Of a DNA stretch of 64,000 nt, positions 9,481 through 21,548 are shown piece after piece. The stretch is from Lepidurus packardi. Its lineage: Eukaryota; Arthropoda; Branchiopoda; Notostraca; Triopsidae. The first letter of the stretch is position 1. Each line of letters begins with the position of its first letter. The DNA is taken from assembly GCA_023053545.1 (NCBI GenBank), contig JAKZAN010000004.1:4774001-4838000 (forward strand). Reading direction: 5' to 3'. The translations under genes were made by a program, and so were the position numbers. The notes beneath the pieces were generated by a model that had not been told where the DNA came from, did not search any database, and was given only the letters and a program-made list of their open reading frames with translations.

Positions 9481-11952
9481 ATGTTACGGTCATGCACAGT
9501 AGCACTGACCTTGTGCCTAGGCGCTCTTGTTAACGCTCAACGTTTTGGTAAGTTCAACGCTGAGTTTGAATTCATTGGAACGCATTATAATAGTATTATT
9601 CAACGAAAATGTATCGGCTAGACCCATGCAATCCTAAACCATGTGGCCCCAATACGGATTGTACCGTCAACTTCGCCGGCATTGCGTTCTGCAGATGTAG
9701 ACCTGGTTACTTCCCCAACCCTACCACAATCGAAGGATGTAAGCTAGATCCTTGTGCAGACAATCCTTGCGGCACTAGCGCTGTCTGCGAAAGCAAAGGC
9801 AACGCAGCTCTCTGGTAAGACTCAGCTTTGAAATTCAGCCAAAGAAACATAATTTAAATACGATTTTGGCTGCAGCAAATGCGTCACTGGTTATATTGGC
9901 GATCCATTTACAGGCTGTTCTCGACCCAGCTCGAACTCTGGTACTAATTCAGGTAGGGTTCTGCTTAATCACTTTAAAAATTTATCATCATTATGACAAG
10001 ACGAAAGATTTGAGTATATTATTCTAATTAGGACGCGTCACCTCGGGCTCTCCAGTCAGCGTAAGTGTTAGCCCTGACTCAAATTATAGGGTTCCCGGCG
10101 GTTACGACTACAACAGCATCTACAGCAGTAACTACTTAAGCTGGTCTCGCAATACGGACGGATGTTCCAATTTCCCTTGTGGAAGCAATGCTGAATGCAT
10201 AACTCGCGCCAACCGCCCTGTAAGTGATCTTTACAAACTTCGAAGAAAGACATTTTTTAATAACTAAATAAAAAAAACTATCCTCTGTAGGTATGTGCTT
10301 GCCGTTCGGGACATGAAGGTGACCCATACAACGGCTGCAAACGTTCGGAATGCACAGGTACATAGCGAATCTGAATGAACATACACAAATTTCATTACCA
10401 AAACTGCTGTTTCTCGACAGATAACGCGGCTTGCCCAAGTGAGAAAGTCTGCCACAATTTCCTTTGTATTAATCCTTGTTCGACTACTTGCGGTGCCAAT
10501 GCCGAATGTAACGTTCGTAATCACGTAACTGTCTGCAGTTGTCCAAGTGGTACAACTGGTGATCCTTTCACGAGCTGTATTCGCTCATCTACTACCGGCA
10601 CCGTCTTTAGAAGTCAGTCATCTTCTTTTTAATATCTTTCGAGAGCACCATGTAACCGAACTCTTTACTTAAGTTTAGACGGAGGAGTAACAAGTTACGA
10701 TCTGTGTGACCCAACTCCTTGTGGCGCCAATACCAACTGTGGTAGCGAAAACAATCGTGCTGTTTGTTCGTGCAAGGTAGACTTCACATTAGAAGCATCT
10801 TGACTCATTTAAAATTAATCTTCTTTGCTTTGGGGGATTGTTAGGAGAACTATATCGGAAACGCCATTAAGGGCTGCTACCATGAATGTGAAAGTGATTC
10901 CGAATGTGATTCGGGCAAAGGCTGTACGAACAACCGCTGTGTGGACCCTTGCATTAGCGTATGTGGAACATACGCTAACTGCCGTGTTTCGGTAAGATTT
11001 TTTTAAATTACCTTATTCAAGTTTACTTATCCTTATCCTAAGATACTAACTGAAATCAAATACTACTTGCAATTTTAGAACCACCGCGCTGTATGCACAT
11101 GTCCAGAAAACTTCTTAGGCGATGGCTACCGCGGTTGTTATCCAGAATGTATCAACCACGAAAACTGCACGAATACTAGAGCTTGTTTCAACTTTAAATG
11201 CGTCAATCCTTGTGATGGAGCTTGTGGTATTGGCGCTGAATGCGAAGCGAGAAACCACAAAGCCACCTGTAAGTAAAACTATACTACTTCGTGTGACTTG
11301 TTTCGTCTAATAATACTGAACAAGGCTATTAATACTGAACTCGGGATTTGCAGGCAAATGTCCCAAAGGATACACAGGCCATCCGCTTGATCTATGCCGT
11401 CCATTCGGGCCAGGTACCACATCTCTTCACTTAAATCTTTTTCTAATTCTTACTAAATTTTCAGAGGATCTCTGTAATCCCAATCCTTGCGGTGACAACG
11501 CCGACTGTAAACCAGGAACGGATAAGGAAGAAAATGACCGACCAGTTTGCCTTTGCCGCGAAGGATACTTAGGTACAGTTTTCAGTTATATTTCCCTTCA
11601 GTTATAGTTACGTTACTTATTACTGTTTTCTAGGCGATCCGTTGGTGTCTTGCCGAAGAGGGGATTGTGTGGACCACTCCGTACGTGTCACTTCTTTTTA
11701 AGGATTTTCAATAATAATGCTTCCTCGAATTTATACTTTAATTCTGATTGAATGAATTAGGATTGCAATGCTAATCAAGCCTGTTATGGCTATAAGTGCG
11801 TCAATCCTTGCATTGGCGACAACGGACGTTCGATCTGTGGCACAGGTGCCGAATGCGATGCTCGCAATCATCGCGCAATTTGCAGCTGCCCTGAAGGGTA
11901 CACTGGCGATCCTTTGACCGAATGTCGTCGTGGCGGCCGTAACCGTCTATAA
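9481..11952 (+). CDS. Small secreted EGF/DPY-module protein, tandem copy B (13 exons, 541 aa)
   Basis: Exons: 9481-9547, 9622-9814, 9876-9952, 10032-10219, 10291-10357, 10421-10612, 10679-10776, 10845-10991, 11079-11268, 11354-11413, 11465-11572, 11634-11680, 11761-11952, total 1626 nt. The architecture is the same as copy A: signal peptide MLRSCTVALTLCLGALVNA, two EGF repeats, a variable linker, then alternating EGF and DPY modules. Compared with A, exon 2 is 6 nt shorter because of a different acceptor, and exon 7 is 3 nt longer by one Gly codon. The linker has changed from Ser/Gly/Asn-rich to Tyr/Ser-rich at equal length. Exons 5-13 differ at only about a dozen bases, many of them replacements (for example Arg to Leu in NFRC/NFLC and Ala to Pro near the C-terminus). 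No frame breaks were found, so both copies look functional. The gene converges on sno, with 914 bp between the stop codons. Confidence 0.88.
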
Positions 11953-12866
11953 GATTTTTTTTTAATATTGCTAAACAAATTTTGATTATGTATCTTCCTA
12001 TCCAAATTTGTCATTTTTAATCCCCCTTCGCCTGTCATAAAATCCTGACACTGGGTCAATTTCCGATCTAGATTTCGTGCCCATGATTTGGTCACAAGGC
12101 AGAGGTCTGGATCATTTTAAAAACTTGACAAAAGGTTTTCAATGGGTTTTTTTTTAGCAACATACTCGCCAAGGGCTCTAATAATGCCTTATTAATGTCC
12201 AAACTCATCCTGTCCCCTTTTCCTGTGGGAGAGGAAAGGGGGACATTACCCGGTTCCCATTCGCATATTAAATGTTTGATAACGTCATGCTGAATGGTTG
12301 TAAAAACAATACAGGGGCGCGATTTATACAAACAAGCCTGTCTTATTTCATCACAGAATTCCCCGATTATTAGCTCCACAAACGTCGAACAAAGCTACAA
12401 CAAAAAAGTAAAACAAACTCGATAACTCATGAAAGTAAAACAAACTCGATATTTGAGCTTCGAATTAACGGTTAAACTTGCTTTCCGAAACTGCACTAGT
12501 GACTTTAGATATTTGATATGTGACCGAAAGGAAAGTGAGAAAGCACCCATTGTCAAAAGATAAAGTAAAAATGAAAATGAGTTTTTTCCCAAATCGGTTT
12601 TCATGTCATAAAATAAAACTGCTACAAAAGTTATACTAATTAATTTTTCACTAAAAAATTACTGCGCATACTTTAAAAAATAGGCCTTACATTCTGGTTT
12701 CAAAGAGAAATCTTATTTCTTATTACTAAACTGGAATTGTACAGCCCGTTCTGGCATGTAAAACGATCTTTTCGTGGGAGAAAATACAGAGGGAAAACAG
12801 GGAAAGAATGCTCAGAAAATACTGAAAAATCCTAGCTTCCCGGATCGGTAGGACGCCTGAGAGTAT
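11953..12866. other. Convergent 3' spacer between EGF gene B and sno
   Basis: It must hold the 3' ends of both transcripts. Gene B has AACAAA where gene A has AATAAA. I see no further gene. Confidence 0.55.
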
Positions 12867-15800
12867 TCAAAACTGCTTTTCGGACGTACTTTCCGCATCT
12901 TTCGCTAGGAAGTTTACCAATTCTTGTACAGAACTTTCAGGTATAATAATGCCTAGAAAAAAGAATATCCCAATAAATGTATTTCTCGAGAAATCTACCA
13001 AGTCTATGCTAAGTTAAGCATTCGTACTTGAAATTTGTAGTTGCACTTTGTAATCGAAAGGTTTAACTTACCGACAATTTTGGTCCCGCCCTCAGACCGC
13101 ATGCGCACGACTTGCATTTTCTGGTTGTAACCATTTCTGTTGACCAACTCTTCGACTTTACTCCACACACTCAAGACTGATCCGCAGAGTACGTTGAAGG
13201 TACGTTGCCTTAGCCCCACTTGGCATTCTAAGCCAAATACTCGCGACTTACAAGAGCCGTTTCTAAAAGCCAAAAAAAAAAATACATTAAAAATGTTAAA
13301 AGGAGAGTAGTAAATTTACTGATAGGTATGACTACACATGGTCTTTGCCAAATCGTAAAGCTCGTTCCAAACAGGCTCGGCTTCATCAGGCTTCACCTTT
13401 TTGTAGTTCTTTTTAACGTCTAATAAACTTTCGGGCTTTAACTAGGTAAGAGTAATAAAAAAAATGGTTAGAATTTTTCCAAGAATTCAAATGAAAGCTT
13501 ACATGATGACCCAAGTTAGGTTTGTAGAGAGTGAAAAGCTGATGTTGGTCCGATTTCTCGCCTAGTCGTCGCTGCAGTAAACTTCCGGTAGCCACAGCCA
13601 AGTATACGTAGCGACGCCCACTGCGGCATGGCTATAGTAACACAATAAGAAAGTTAATGATGATATGGAGTGAGCATTTCGTAAGCCTTACTTGGGTGGA
13701 GACGTAGAAGCCTTCATTTGTGTTAAATAAGTCGGCCCATTTCTCTTTAGCTTCTTGGAACGTCATTCCTCTTTCCACTTCCACCACGTGTAACTCGACA
13801 CGAGCACTCCCAGTAGTCGTACGCCTCACAAATTTGTACAGTTTCTTTTGCTTGACATTCTCGGTCCCGGAGCCCAAATCTAACACCAATACATGTACCT
13901 TATTTGGACACAAATAAAAACAAAAAGTGGAATTACCTAAAATGCCCATATCATAACGACCTGTTTTCTTTGCATGCTTAATAATAGCATTCAACGTATC
14001 AGTGAAGTATTTGAACAGTCGGTTCTGGAGATCAACAGGCATTCCCAAGATCCTAGAAACAAAATTACCATTTTCAGAAATTGCAAAATTTTCAGTTTCC
14101 AATTAATATCGTAAATTTGCAACCTTACCTGTTCAAAAATTTGCTTATATTGTTGTAATCTTTGTCGAAAGTCAATGATCCTGGTACTGATTCATTATTG
14201 ACGATCATGCCCACGCCAACCAACCCCACCGCAACATCTGAAAACACCAAAGATTAATATCCAAAGCGCCAATTTTCGTTATTAATTCAATTGTACCATG
14301 GAAGAAGTTTCCTTTGTAATCACCAGGTGGAGGAACTACAGGCGTCTCATAGCCCATTATTGCTTTCATAGTGGCCTCCAACGCTGCTCTACCATACCGA
14401 TTGTCAATGTTAAATTGGGAGAGATCACGTGTTTCGGTTGCTCGCCGATCACCATGGGTTAAAGCTCCCTATTAAACCCAAAGTAAATCAGAATAACATT
14501 GCCCTATGAAACCTAACCAAAACGGTTTTCCTTACCATACTTTCGAGACGTTTGGCCACAATGGAAGCAAAACGTCGTTCTCCTGCCAAATCTGAAATAA
14601 GGAACATGTACTCAGGCGCGCTGACTTGGTTACTACGATGTGTTCGCCCAAACTGCTGAATAGCTCGATCAGCACTCCAAGGTAATTCCAAGGTAATGTG
14701 AACGCGCCGTTTCTGATTGATCGCTCGTCGGTCAGCTTGTAAGGAGATACCCGAAGAAGCCGCTTCGGAAATGATGGCCACATCTTTGTCTCCGTCCATA
14801 AATCGCTGTTTCTCGGTTAAATTCAACGTTTCCAACGGCACATCCGTTTCGGATCGGGATTCGTATTGGATATGCCCATCTTCGTTCTGAATTACGCGTC
14901 CTTTCCTGCCCGTCATCTCAGCCACGTTCTCAGGTCCGCCCAATTCGTCAATTAGTTGATCCAGAGTATTGGGAGGTAATTTAGGCCCAAGGTATTCCAA
15001 CTTAGAGAGCATTTCTTCTTTCATGGCCCACGCTCTATCCAGCATAGCTTGACTGGGGACTGAAGATACCTCTGTGGCGGAATTCGGTAATAGTGTCTCT
15101 TTGGGAGGAGGCTTGGTAGGAAGGGTAATGGGAAGCCTTTTAGTGGGCAAAACTGGCAATGGCGCAATAACTGGAGCATTTTTCTTGGCAGCTTTTCCGT
15201 TTTTCTTGTCTTTTTTGGTCTGGGTTTTCTTCTTTGACTTTTTAGATCTCACTAACCATGGATCAGCTACACCAACAACCCAAGAAACACTTCAAAAACT
15301 TACTAAACAGTGTTATTTTGGTAAACACTTACCGTCGTCTGAATCATTTCCACCTCCAAAAGGATTAAAATCGTCCGAATTGCTGCCGCCAGCACTCTCA
15401 GCTTCCGAAACGTCTTCGTCCGACTCTGCTTCGAACTCTGAGTCAGAGTCTTTCTTTGGTTCAGGTTCGGAATGGTCTGAATCATCCAAGTCAAGCTTGA
15501 TCTTCTTATTGTTCAAGAAAGACGTCTGCCGCACTAAATATGTGAGTAATATGAGTAATTTCAAACTCAAATCTTTTAGATACTCAAGTACCTGGCTTGC
15601 GTTTGCCACTAGAAGAGGAGTCCTGGCCAACATTTATGCCCAATTCATCCAATACTGTCTTTTGATAGTAAGGCAGGCCAAGTAATTTGAGTACACGGTT
15701 ACGGTCCGGGGCTGGGAAATGTTTTTCTATCAAAGTTTGCAGCACCCCCCTTTAGCAAACAAAAAGCGCAACAATTACGTGTGTCCACTAAGCTTCAAAG

Positions 15801-18777
15801 ATTATTTACTTGGCAGTCGAGACGAAATCTGATAATTCGCCATCCTCTCTTTCTAGTTGATCTAGTGTACGGGCTTCTCCCGTGGACTGCAATCCAATCA
15901 CAACACATTTCCCCACTTTGACGGCTTCTCTGTAAATGCACGCAGAAATACCAATAAATATTTACTCATAATAAATTATATTCAGAAATTTCTTTAAACA
16001 AATTATTGTCAGAAATTTCTTTAAATAAATCATATTCAGAAAATTTCTTTAATATTCAGATATCCCTTCCCTTACCCAGTTTTAAAAAATTACGTTTTAA
16101 TAATAAACTTTGGCTTATGCCTACACGCAATCGTAATAAAAAAAAGTTCTCTAAATAAATTATAAGTTATACTCAGACTACCTGAAATTAATAGCCGTTT
16201 ACGATAAAATAACGACATAATTTCCTACCTGGCAACCCGTACTGCGTGCTTGACTTTGGCGGCAATGCAAAGATACTTAAAAAAGCGCTGATGGGCGGAC
16301 CAAAACTGTGACCACATGTGTTTCCGCATTTTCGCTTCTGCAGCCACCATTTCTACTGCTTCGGTAAATTTTTGCATCAGTTCAACCCACTAAGAAATAA
16401 ATATACACTTCCTTAAAAATCTTAGAATAATCAACAAAATGTATTAATTAAGAAGTACTCAAGAAACAGATATTTATTTGTAAATAAAATAACTAAAATT
16501 CTTAAATTAAAAAAATAAATAATATAAAAATATAATTACTAAATTATATAAAAATAATTGAAATTTAAATAAAAATCAATTATTAACTTACCAATTTTAC
16601 AGCTTCGTCATACATCTTGACAAAGTCTGCGGAAAGGGGAACTTCATCGACTTTGAAGGTAACGCCATGGAAAGACAATTGTCTGGCGATATACATCCCT
16701 CTCAATTTCATTTCCATGGCTACGATTTCCATTGCGCCAATTCCGCGTTTGTCTACCGTGTTAACGAAGTCCAAAAACTGTGGGAAAGGCGTTCCTGCGC
16801 CCCACAAGCCTAATCTAACCATGTATGCCATATTCTTAGGTTCAGATGCTCCAGTAGCTGAGGCGTAAACGACTCGGGCTTTCGGAAGCTTGTTTTGCAG
16901 TTCCAAGACTGTTAAACCTGTTTTGGTAGGTTTGGATGAACCCGTGGGTGCCAGATTCTTAGCTCGATGACACTCATCAAATACCAGCTAGAAACAATAA
17001 CCAATATTTAGGAAACTGACATCAAATTTCGACGAGTTTAGATTACCAGGCCATCGAAATCCTCGCCACACCATTGCAAAATTTGCTTAAGTCGTGTTTT
17101 GTACTTGCTGCCTGATTGGGATTCGCCGATTAGAGACGAATACGTGGAAAAGAGAACGCCTTTCTTCACATTACCATTGACATCGGATGAAATCTTTGCA
17201 TATTTGAACTACAAAACACATTAATCAGCTATTTGCATGTTTTTTTTTAGGTTTGCATGATAAAGTTACCTTGTTTATGGCGTAAACTGGAATTTTGCCG
17301 GCGCCAATATCAGATAAGTCACGTTCAGCGTCGTATTTCAAATCGCTGGACACCGAAACCCATAATGCACGCTTTCTGCCTTTTAAGTAGTTTTCGAAAA
17401 TGAGCCCAGCAATTGTTCGACCTTTTCCCACACCGGCCCCATCGCCTATTGCAGGGGAAAATTTAGATTATAACTCAACTTATTCACAACAGAACTACAT
17501 GGCAATAATTGTAAACATAAGTTTTGAGACAAAATTTTCTGAAATTGAGTACAGTACCGATTAGAAAGCCAGCCCGTTGACTATTGCCCAAGAAATTCTC
17601 ATGTTGCTGACAAGCGTACACGACAGCTTCTAACTGTAGTGCCGATAAGGCTCCTGTCTTGATCGTTTCTGAAGGTAAGGATATCTGGTACCAAATATCA
17701 GGAGGCGTGACACTAGATAAACTAGCAGTTTCCACAACTGGATCTGGATGTTTCACACCCAATTTTACTATAAGAAAATATACAGTAAGTAAAATTTCCA
17801 ATAAACGAAGTCCCGAACACAAAGATAAAATTATGTATAAAGAGACTTACGCTTTGAAGGCATGTAGTCTGAATAGGTTTCAACCACGCCTAAATCTTCA
17901 TCTTCTTCGAGGGCGGTGTCATCTTCTGTTCTGACGCCATTGAAATAAGTCGTCTTTAAGACAAATAAGTTTTAGTTTTGACACGGAACAGTGCGACTAC
18001 AGACTGTCGATTAAAGCTTACTGGATCAGCTGGATTGAAAGGCATTCTCATGCCTAACATGGGATTTGCGTTCGCCATCATATTATTGACGTTCATGAGT
18101 TGTAACCCACCCATTTGGGGTATACCATTGGCCACCATAGCTCTCACTGCACAAATGTAGTTTACATGAATAAAAGTAATAGCGATGTAAATACTTTACT
18201 TTGGTTTATTGGGAAGGATCCTGCAGGCCCTAGGTTGCCCGCTCTGGGTCCGAAGAAGCTGCTGCCAGGTGTAACTGGGACGACTTCATAACCTGGCTCT
18301 ATTTTTGCAGTTTTAAGTAACGATGCGCCAGGTAGAATGGTTTTAGGAGATTTAAAATTCTTCTGGGTGGACGAGGTTCCTGGCTCATCCAGATTGGGCA
18401 TAGAATTTAGTGAATTTATATTCTTGCCACCACCTATAAGTATCGAAACAGCGTTTTAAAGTTTGCCAAATTTTGAAGTGGAAAGATTTTGTGCTAACCC
18501 GGGACTTCGAAATTGTCTGGGTCTTCATCTTCGTCAAAATCACTGTCGTCGCTACTATTCAGCGTTATGTGAATGGACTTTTTCTAGAAAGTAAGGAAAC
18601 CAAAATCAGCTCCAATAATGAACACTCTTAATTTAGCAAATAAAACCTAACAAAATTGACGATTTCTACTACATCAGCCGTCTTTACGACTTACAAGCTT
18701 TGTGATTATGCATTGGAAACTAAAAAAAGCTTTCTCAAAATAGAAAATTTCAAGAGTTTTACCTGTTTGCTTGACAT
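12867..18777 (-). CDS. sno: Strawberry notch, nuclear DExH helicase-like regulator (22 exons, 1329 aa)
   Basis: Complement of exons 12867-12952, 13072-13262, 13320-13441, 13503-13631, 13692-13879, 13937-14052, 14129-14237, 14297-14468, 14536-15266, 15333-15533, 15592-15749, 15810-15929, 16229-16389, 16592-16987, 17047-17208, 17270-17445, 17558-17767, 17851-17953, 18022-18146, 18200-18433, 18499-18583, 18763-18777; total 3990 nt in frame. Walker [12 protein letters not shown] lies at residues 258-268, motif II DECH at 374-377, motif III SAT near 413-415 and motif [12 protein letters not shown] near 920-929. The linker before the C-terminal helicase lobe has an acidic Ser/Asp/Glu tract, a GKRKP basic patch and a Lys-rich run. 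The C-terminus reads [11 protein letters not shown]. In Drosophila sno acts with Notch and EGFR signalling in gene control. The start is the least certain part: the first exon codes only MSSKQ and was chosen because it has a clean GTAAAA donor in frame with [21 protein letters not shown]. Confidence 0.95.
15979..16058. repeat. Tandem repeat of about 27 bp in a sno intron
   Basis: Three units of ATTCAGAAATTTCTTTAAA plus a short AT spacer lie inside the intron 15930-16228. Each unit contains a CAG that could mimic a 3' splice site. Confidence 0.6.
16390..16591. other. Very AT-rich sno intron
   Basis: Between two sno exons. Its core, about 16430-16580, is almost pure A/T with no repeat unit that I can define. 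Confidence 0.6.
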
Positions 18778-19398
18778 GCTTGTAAAATGTGGCGGAACCA
18801 AAACAAGAATTTCTCATGCAAATAACCGCATAAGGAGTAACTGCGATTTGCAAACCTGCCAGTTGAAAGCTCCACGTACGACTGCCGCGACTCCTATGAG
18901 AAAAGCACATATACCATATCAGTGCAATGCTATAATTAAGCACATTTTAGCCTTAAACGTAAATCGTTATTATATTTTAAAATTACACGACAGGGTTGAT
19001 GCTCAATAATTTAAATTATCTAACTCCTGAAGTTTACAATAAATACCGTACGAAACAACTTTATACAAAATTCTTTGAAATACTTTAAATATATTTTAAA
19101 AAGATTAATGAGACAGAATAAAGAATTAATTTTTGACTGTGATATTTGTGGAAATTATTTTATAACTTGAAGTATCTCCGAATCTTGACGCTCTATTTGC
19201 TTTCAAGAAATTTCTAGAGTACAATCTTCATGAAAAGATGGTAGCACTGACTAATTTTGAGAATCCGCTGGAGAACATTCAAGCATACATCTCTTTCAAG
19301 CAACTATACATAGAATTTAGAGAAAGAAAAAGTGTCCCAAAAGAATTCTCTTTGTTTACCAGATTCTACATTAACTTATTATTATTAGTAATTTAAAC
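18778..19398. promoter_or_regulatory. Head-to-head intergenic region, sno / PhKgamma
   Basis: The 621 bp between two start codons on opposite strands must hold both 5' ends, and probably a shared or back-to-back promoter. No TATA box, initiator or other named element stands out. Short frames on either strand show no domain. Confidence 0.5.
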
Positions 19399-21548
19399 AT
19401 GGCACGCGACGAAACAGATGATCTCTTGCCTGATAAAGATGCTGCTCGTGATTTTTATGCCAAATACGAACCCAAAGAAATTCTAGGCAGGTAAGTTCTG
19501 TAAGAATTTTTCGGTCACCACAAATTCATTGTATAAATTTTTAATTTTTATAAACTATCTAATAGGGGTGTGAGTTCGACAGTTCGTCGTTGTATTGAGA
19601 AAGAAAGTGGCCGAGAATATGCCTGTAAAATCATAGATATCAGTAATGATACTGCCGACGAAAGTTATTCGTTGAAAGAGCAAACTTTGCGAGAAATCGA
19701 AATTCTAAGACTTGTCGCTGGCTTCCCTTATATTAGTAATAATGAGAATACTATTTTTAGCTAAAAATGCATCACAGCGAAAAACGAAATATGTTATAGT
19801 TGAGCTGCACGATATTTTTGAGTCCGAGACTTTTATCTTCCTGGTGTTCGAGCTTTGTCAAAATGGAGAACTATTCGATTACCTGACTTCAGTTGTCACT
19901 CTCTCTGAGAAGAAAACCAAGTAAGTATCTCCTTCTTGCATTTTCAGTTATAGGTCTATTTTCTTACATGACAGGTACATCATGCGGCAGATATTTGAAG
20001 CTTTAGAATTCGTCCATGCGAAAGACATAGTACACCGGGATATCAAACCAGAAAACATTCTGTTGGACGATAATTTCAATGTCAAACTAACCGATTTTGG
20101 TTTCGCACGAGTTTTGACAAGCACAGAAAAATTGCACGGTAAATATTTCACACTTTGAACCCTCGGAAGACAAGTTCTTGTTATCTTTTTAATAGATCTG
20201 GTGGGAACTCCAGGATACCTGGCACCCGAAGTCCTCAAGGCCAATATGTACGACGGTGCAGACGGATATAACAAAGAAGTTGACGTGTAAGTCCTAACCT
20301 TTCTGCACAATCTTAAATGTTCTTTTCGTATTTTGCTAAAGTTTGTGCACATTAGGTGGGCTTGTGGCGTCATCATGTACACATTGTAAGCTTAATTCAA
20401 CCTTCACCTGGATTTTATTTTAGTTAACGATGTATGGTCACAGACTCGTGGGTTGCCCACCTTTTTGGCACCGAAAACAGATGGTCATGCTTCGCAATAT
20501 CATGGAAGGACGTTACTCATTTACTTCCCCCGAGTGGGATGACATCACAGGTAAAATATTTAAATAAAAAAGCAACTAAATAATAAACCCAGAAATTCAT
20601 TATACATTTTCCCAACAGATGCTCCAAAAGATCTCATTTCTAAGTTACTCGTTGTGGACCCTCGTCGTCGTTTAACCGTATCGCAGGCGTTAAAACATGA
20701 ATTCTTTCAAGTGATGGTAAGTTTTTTCTACCTCTTCCACTTCTTACGGCAGAGACCGTCTTTTCCTCATCCTTTCCTCATCTCACGGTTTGTTACTCGG
20801 TACCATAATACGGTAAACAAATCCTTATTTTCTAAAGAAACTCCGATAGCTAACTTGTTTTGTTTCTTTGGAATCGGCTGTAGTTAATGGGTTTGTTCTT
20901 TTTATGTTATGAACGGTTTTTTTCTTGATGGACATAATTTCTGGTTCTTTTGGTTTTTACGTGTGTATGATCCTTTTTCTGTGTTTTTGGCATGGTGTTC
21001 TTTTTTCTAGCCAGCAGGAAGTTTACGTGAACGCGAAGCTCTTCTTCAAAGTGTAAGTCTTACGTTTCTGGTGCACTGTTTCAGTCCCTTTTTTCTTAAA
21101 TTTCAATTATTAGATTTGATTGGCAATAAGTTTCTATAGCTATAATTAAAGGCTTCGTTTTCCTTTGATTTCTTTCCGATACCTTGTAGCAATACCAAGG
21201 CCGAGCTTTTAATGCCAAGAGAATGTTTCGGTTTGGCATTTTGTGCGTGCGCTCTATGGTGCGCATTCGGCGCCTACGTTTCACCCCGGAGCCTCTTTCC
21301 GTCAACGTAGCTCAATTAGATCCTTATAGGATGAAAATGGTTCGAAAGGTAAAAGAAAATATCAAGAATTGTGAACGAAAAACATGTTTTTAACCTCATC
21401 ATGCAAATAGGTTATTGATGCCTGTGCGTTTCGAGTGTACGCTCATTGGGTGAAAAAAGGCGAAGGACAAAACCGGGCTGCACTTTTTGAAAACCATGCC
21501 AAAGTTGAGTTGAAGCATTTATACATGTCAAACCTCCATACCCAGTGA
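19399..21548 (+). CDS. PhKgamma: Phosphorylase kinase catalytic gamma subunit (11 exons, 403 aa)
   Basis: Exons: 19399-19490, 19566-19735, 19800-19920, 19975-20138, 20196-20286, 20356-20385, 20444-20550, 20619-20716, 21011-21052, 21190-21348, 21411-21548; total 1212 nt. It is a Ser/Thr kinase that phosphorylates glycogen phosphorylase under calcium/calmodulin and hormonal control. The glycine loop GRGVSSTV is near residues 30-37 and the ATP lysine is K52 in YACKI. The catalytic loop HRDIKPEN is at 148-155, DFG at 168-170, and the APE motif is [10 protein letters not shown]. The C-terminal part carries the calmodulin-binding regulatory region, with the very conserved block [15 protein letters not shown] then QNRAALFEN. 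The length matches animal PHKG (about 390-560 aa). Exon 6 is only 30 nt. The end of exon 2 was placed at ATTA/GTAATA because it restores AGFPYIIELHD; the frame otherwise reads into a stop. Confidence 0.95.

Larger units (their letters stand above)
8459..17415. repeat. Segmental duplication, copy 2 (with intact genes)
   Basis: Partner of 1-5425. It contains EGF gene B and the 3' two thirds of sno. Because the sno copy here is intact and the copy-1 version is broken, this is the copy that kept the ancestral gene order EGF gene - sno - PhKgamma - dumpy. Confidence 0.85.

Noticed and set aside
1051..11952. EGF genes A and B as upstream exons of dumpy
   Set aside because: Each has its own signal peptide, stop codon and 3' flank, and two unrelated genes lie between them and dumpy.
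19712..19800. Reading PhKgamma exon 2 through to the TAA at 19762
   Set aside because: This would truncate the kinase. Splicing ATTA/GTAATA to GTTATAG/TTGAG restores the conserved PYIIELHD.
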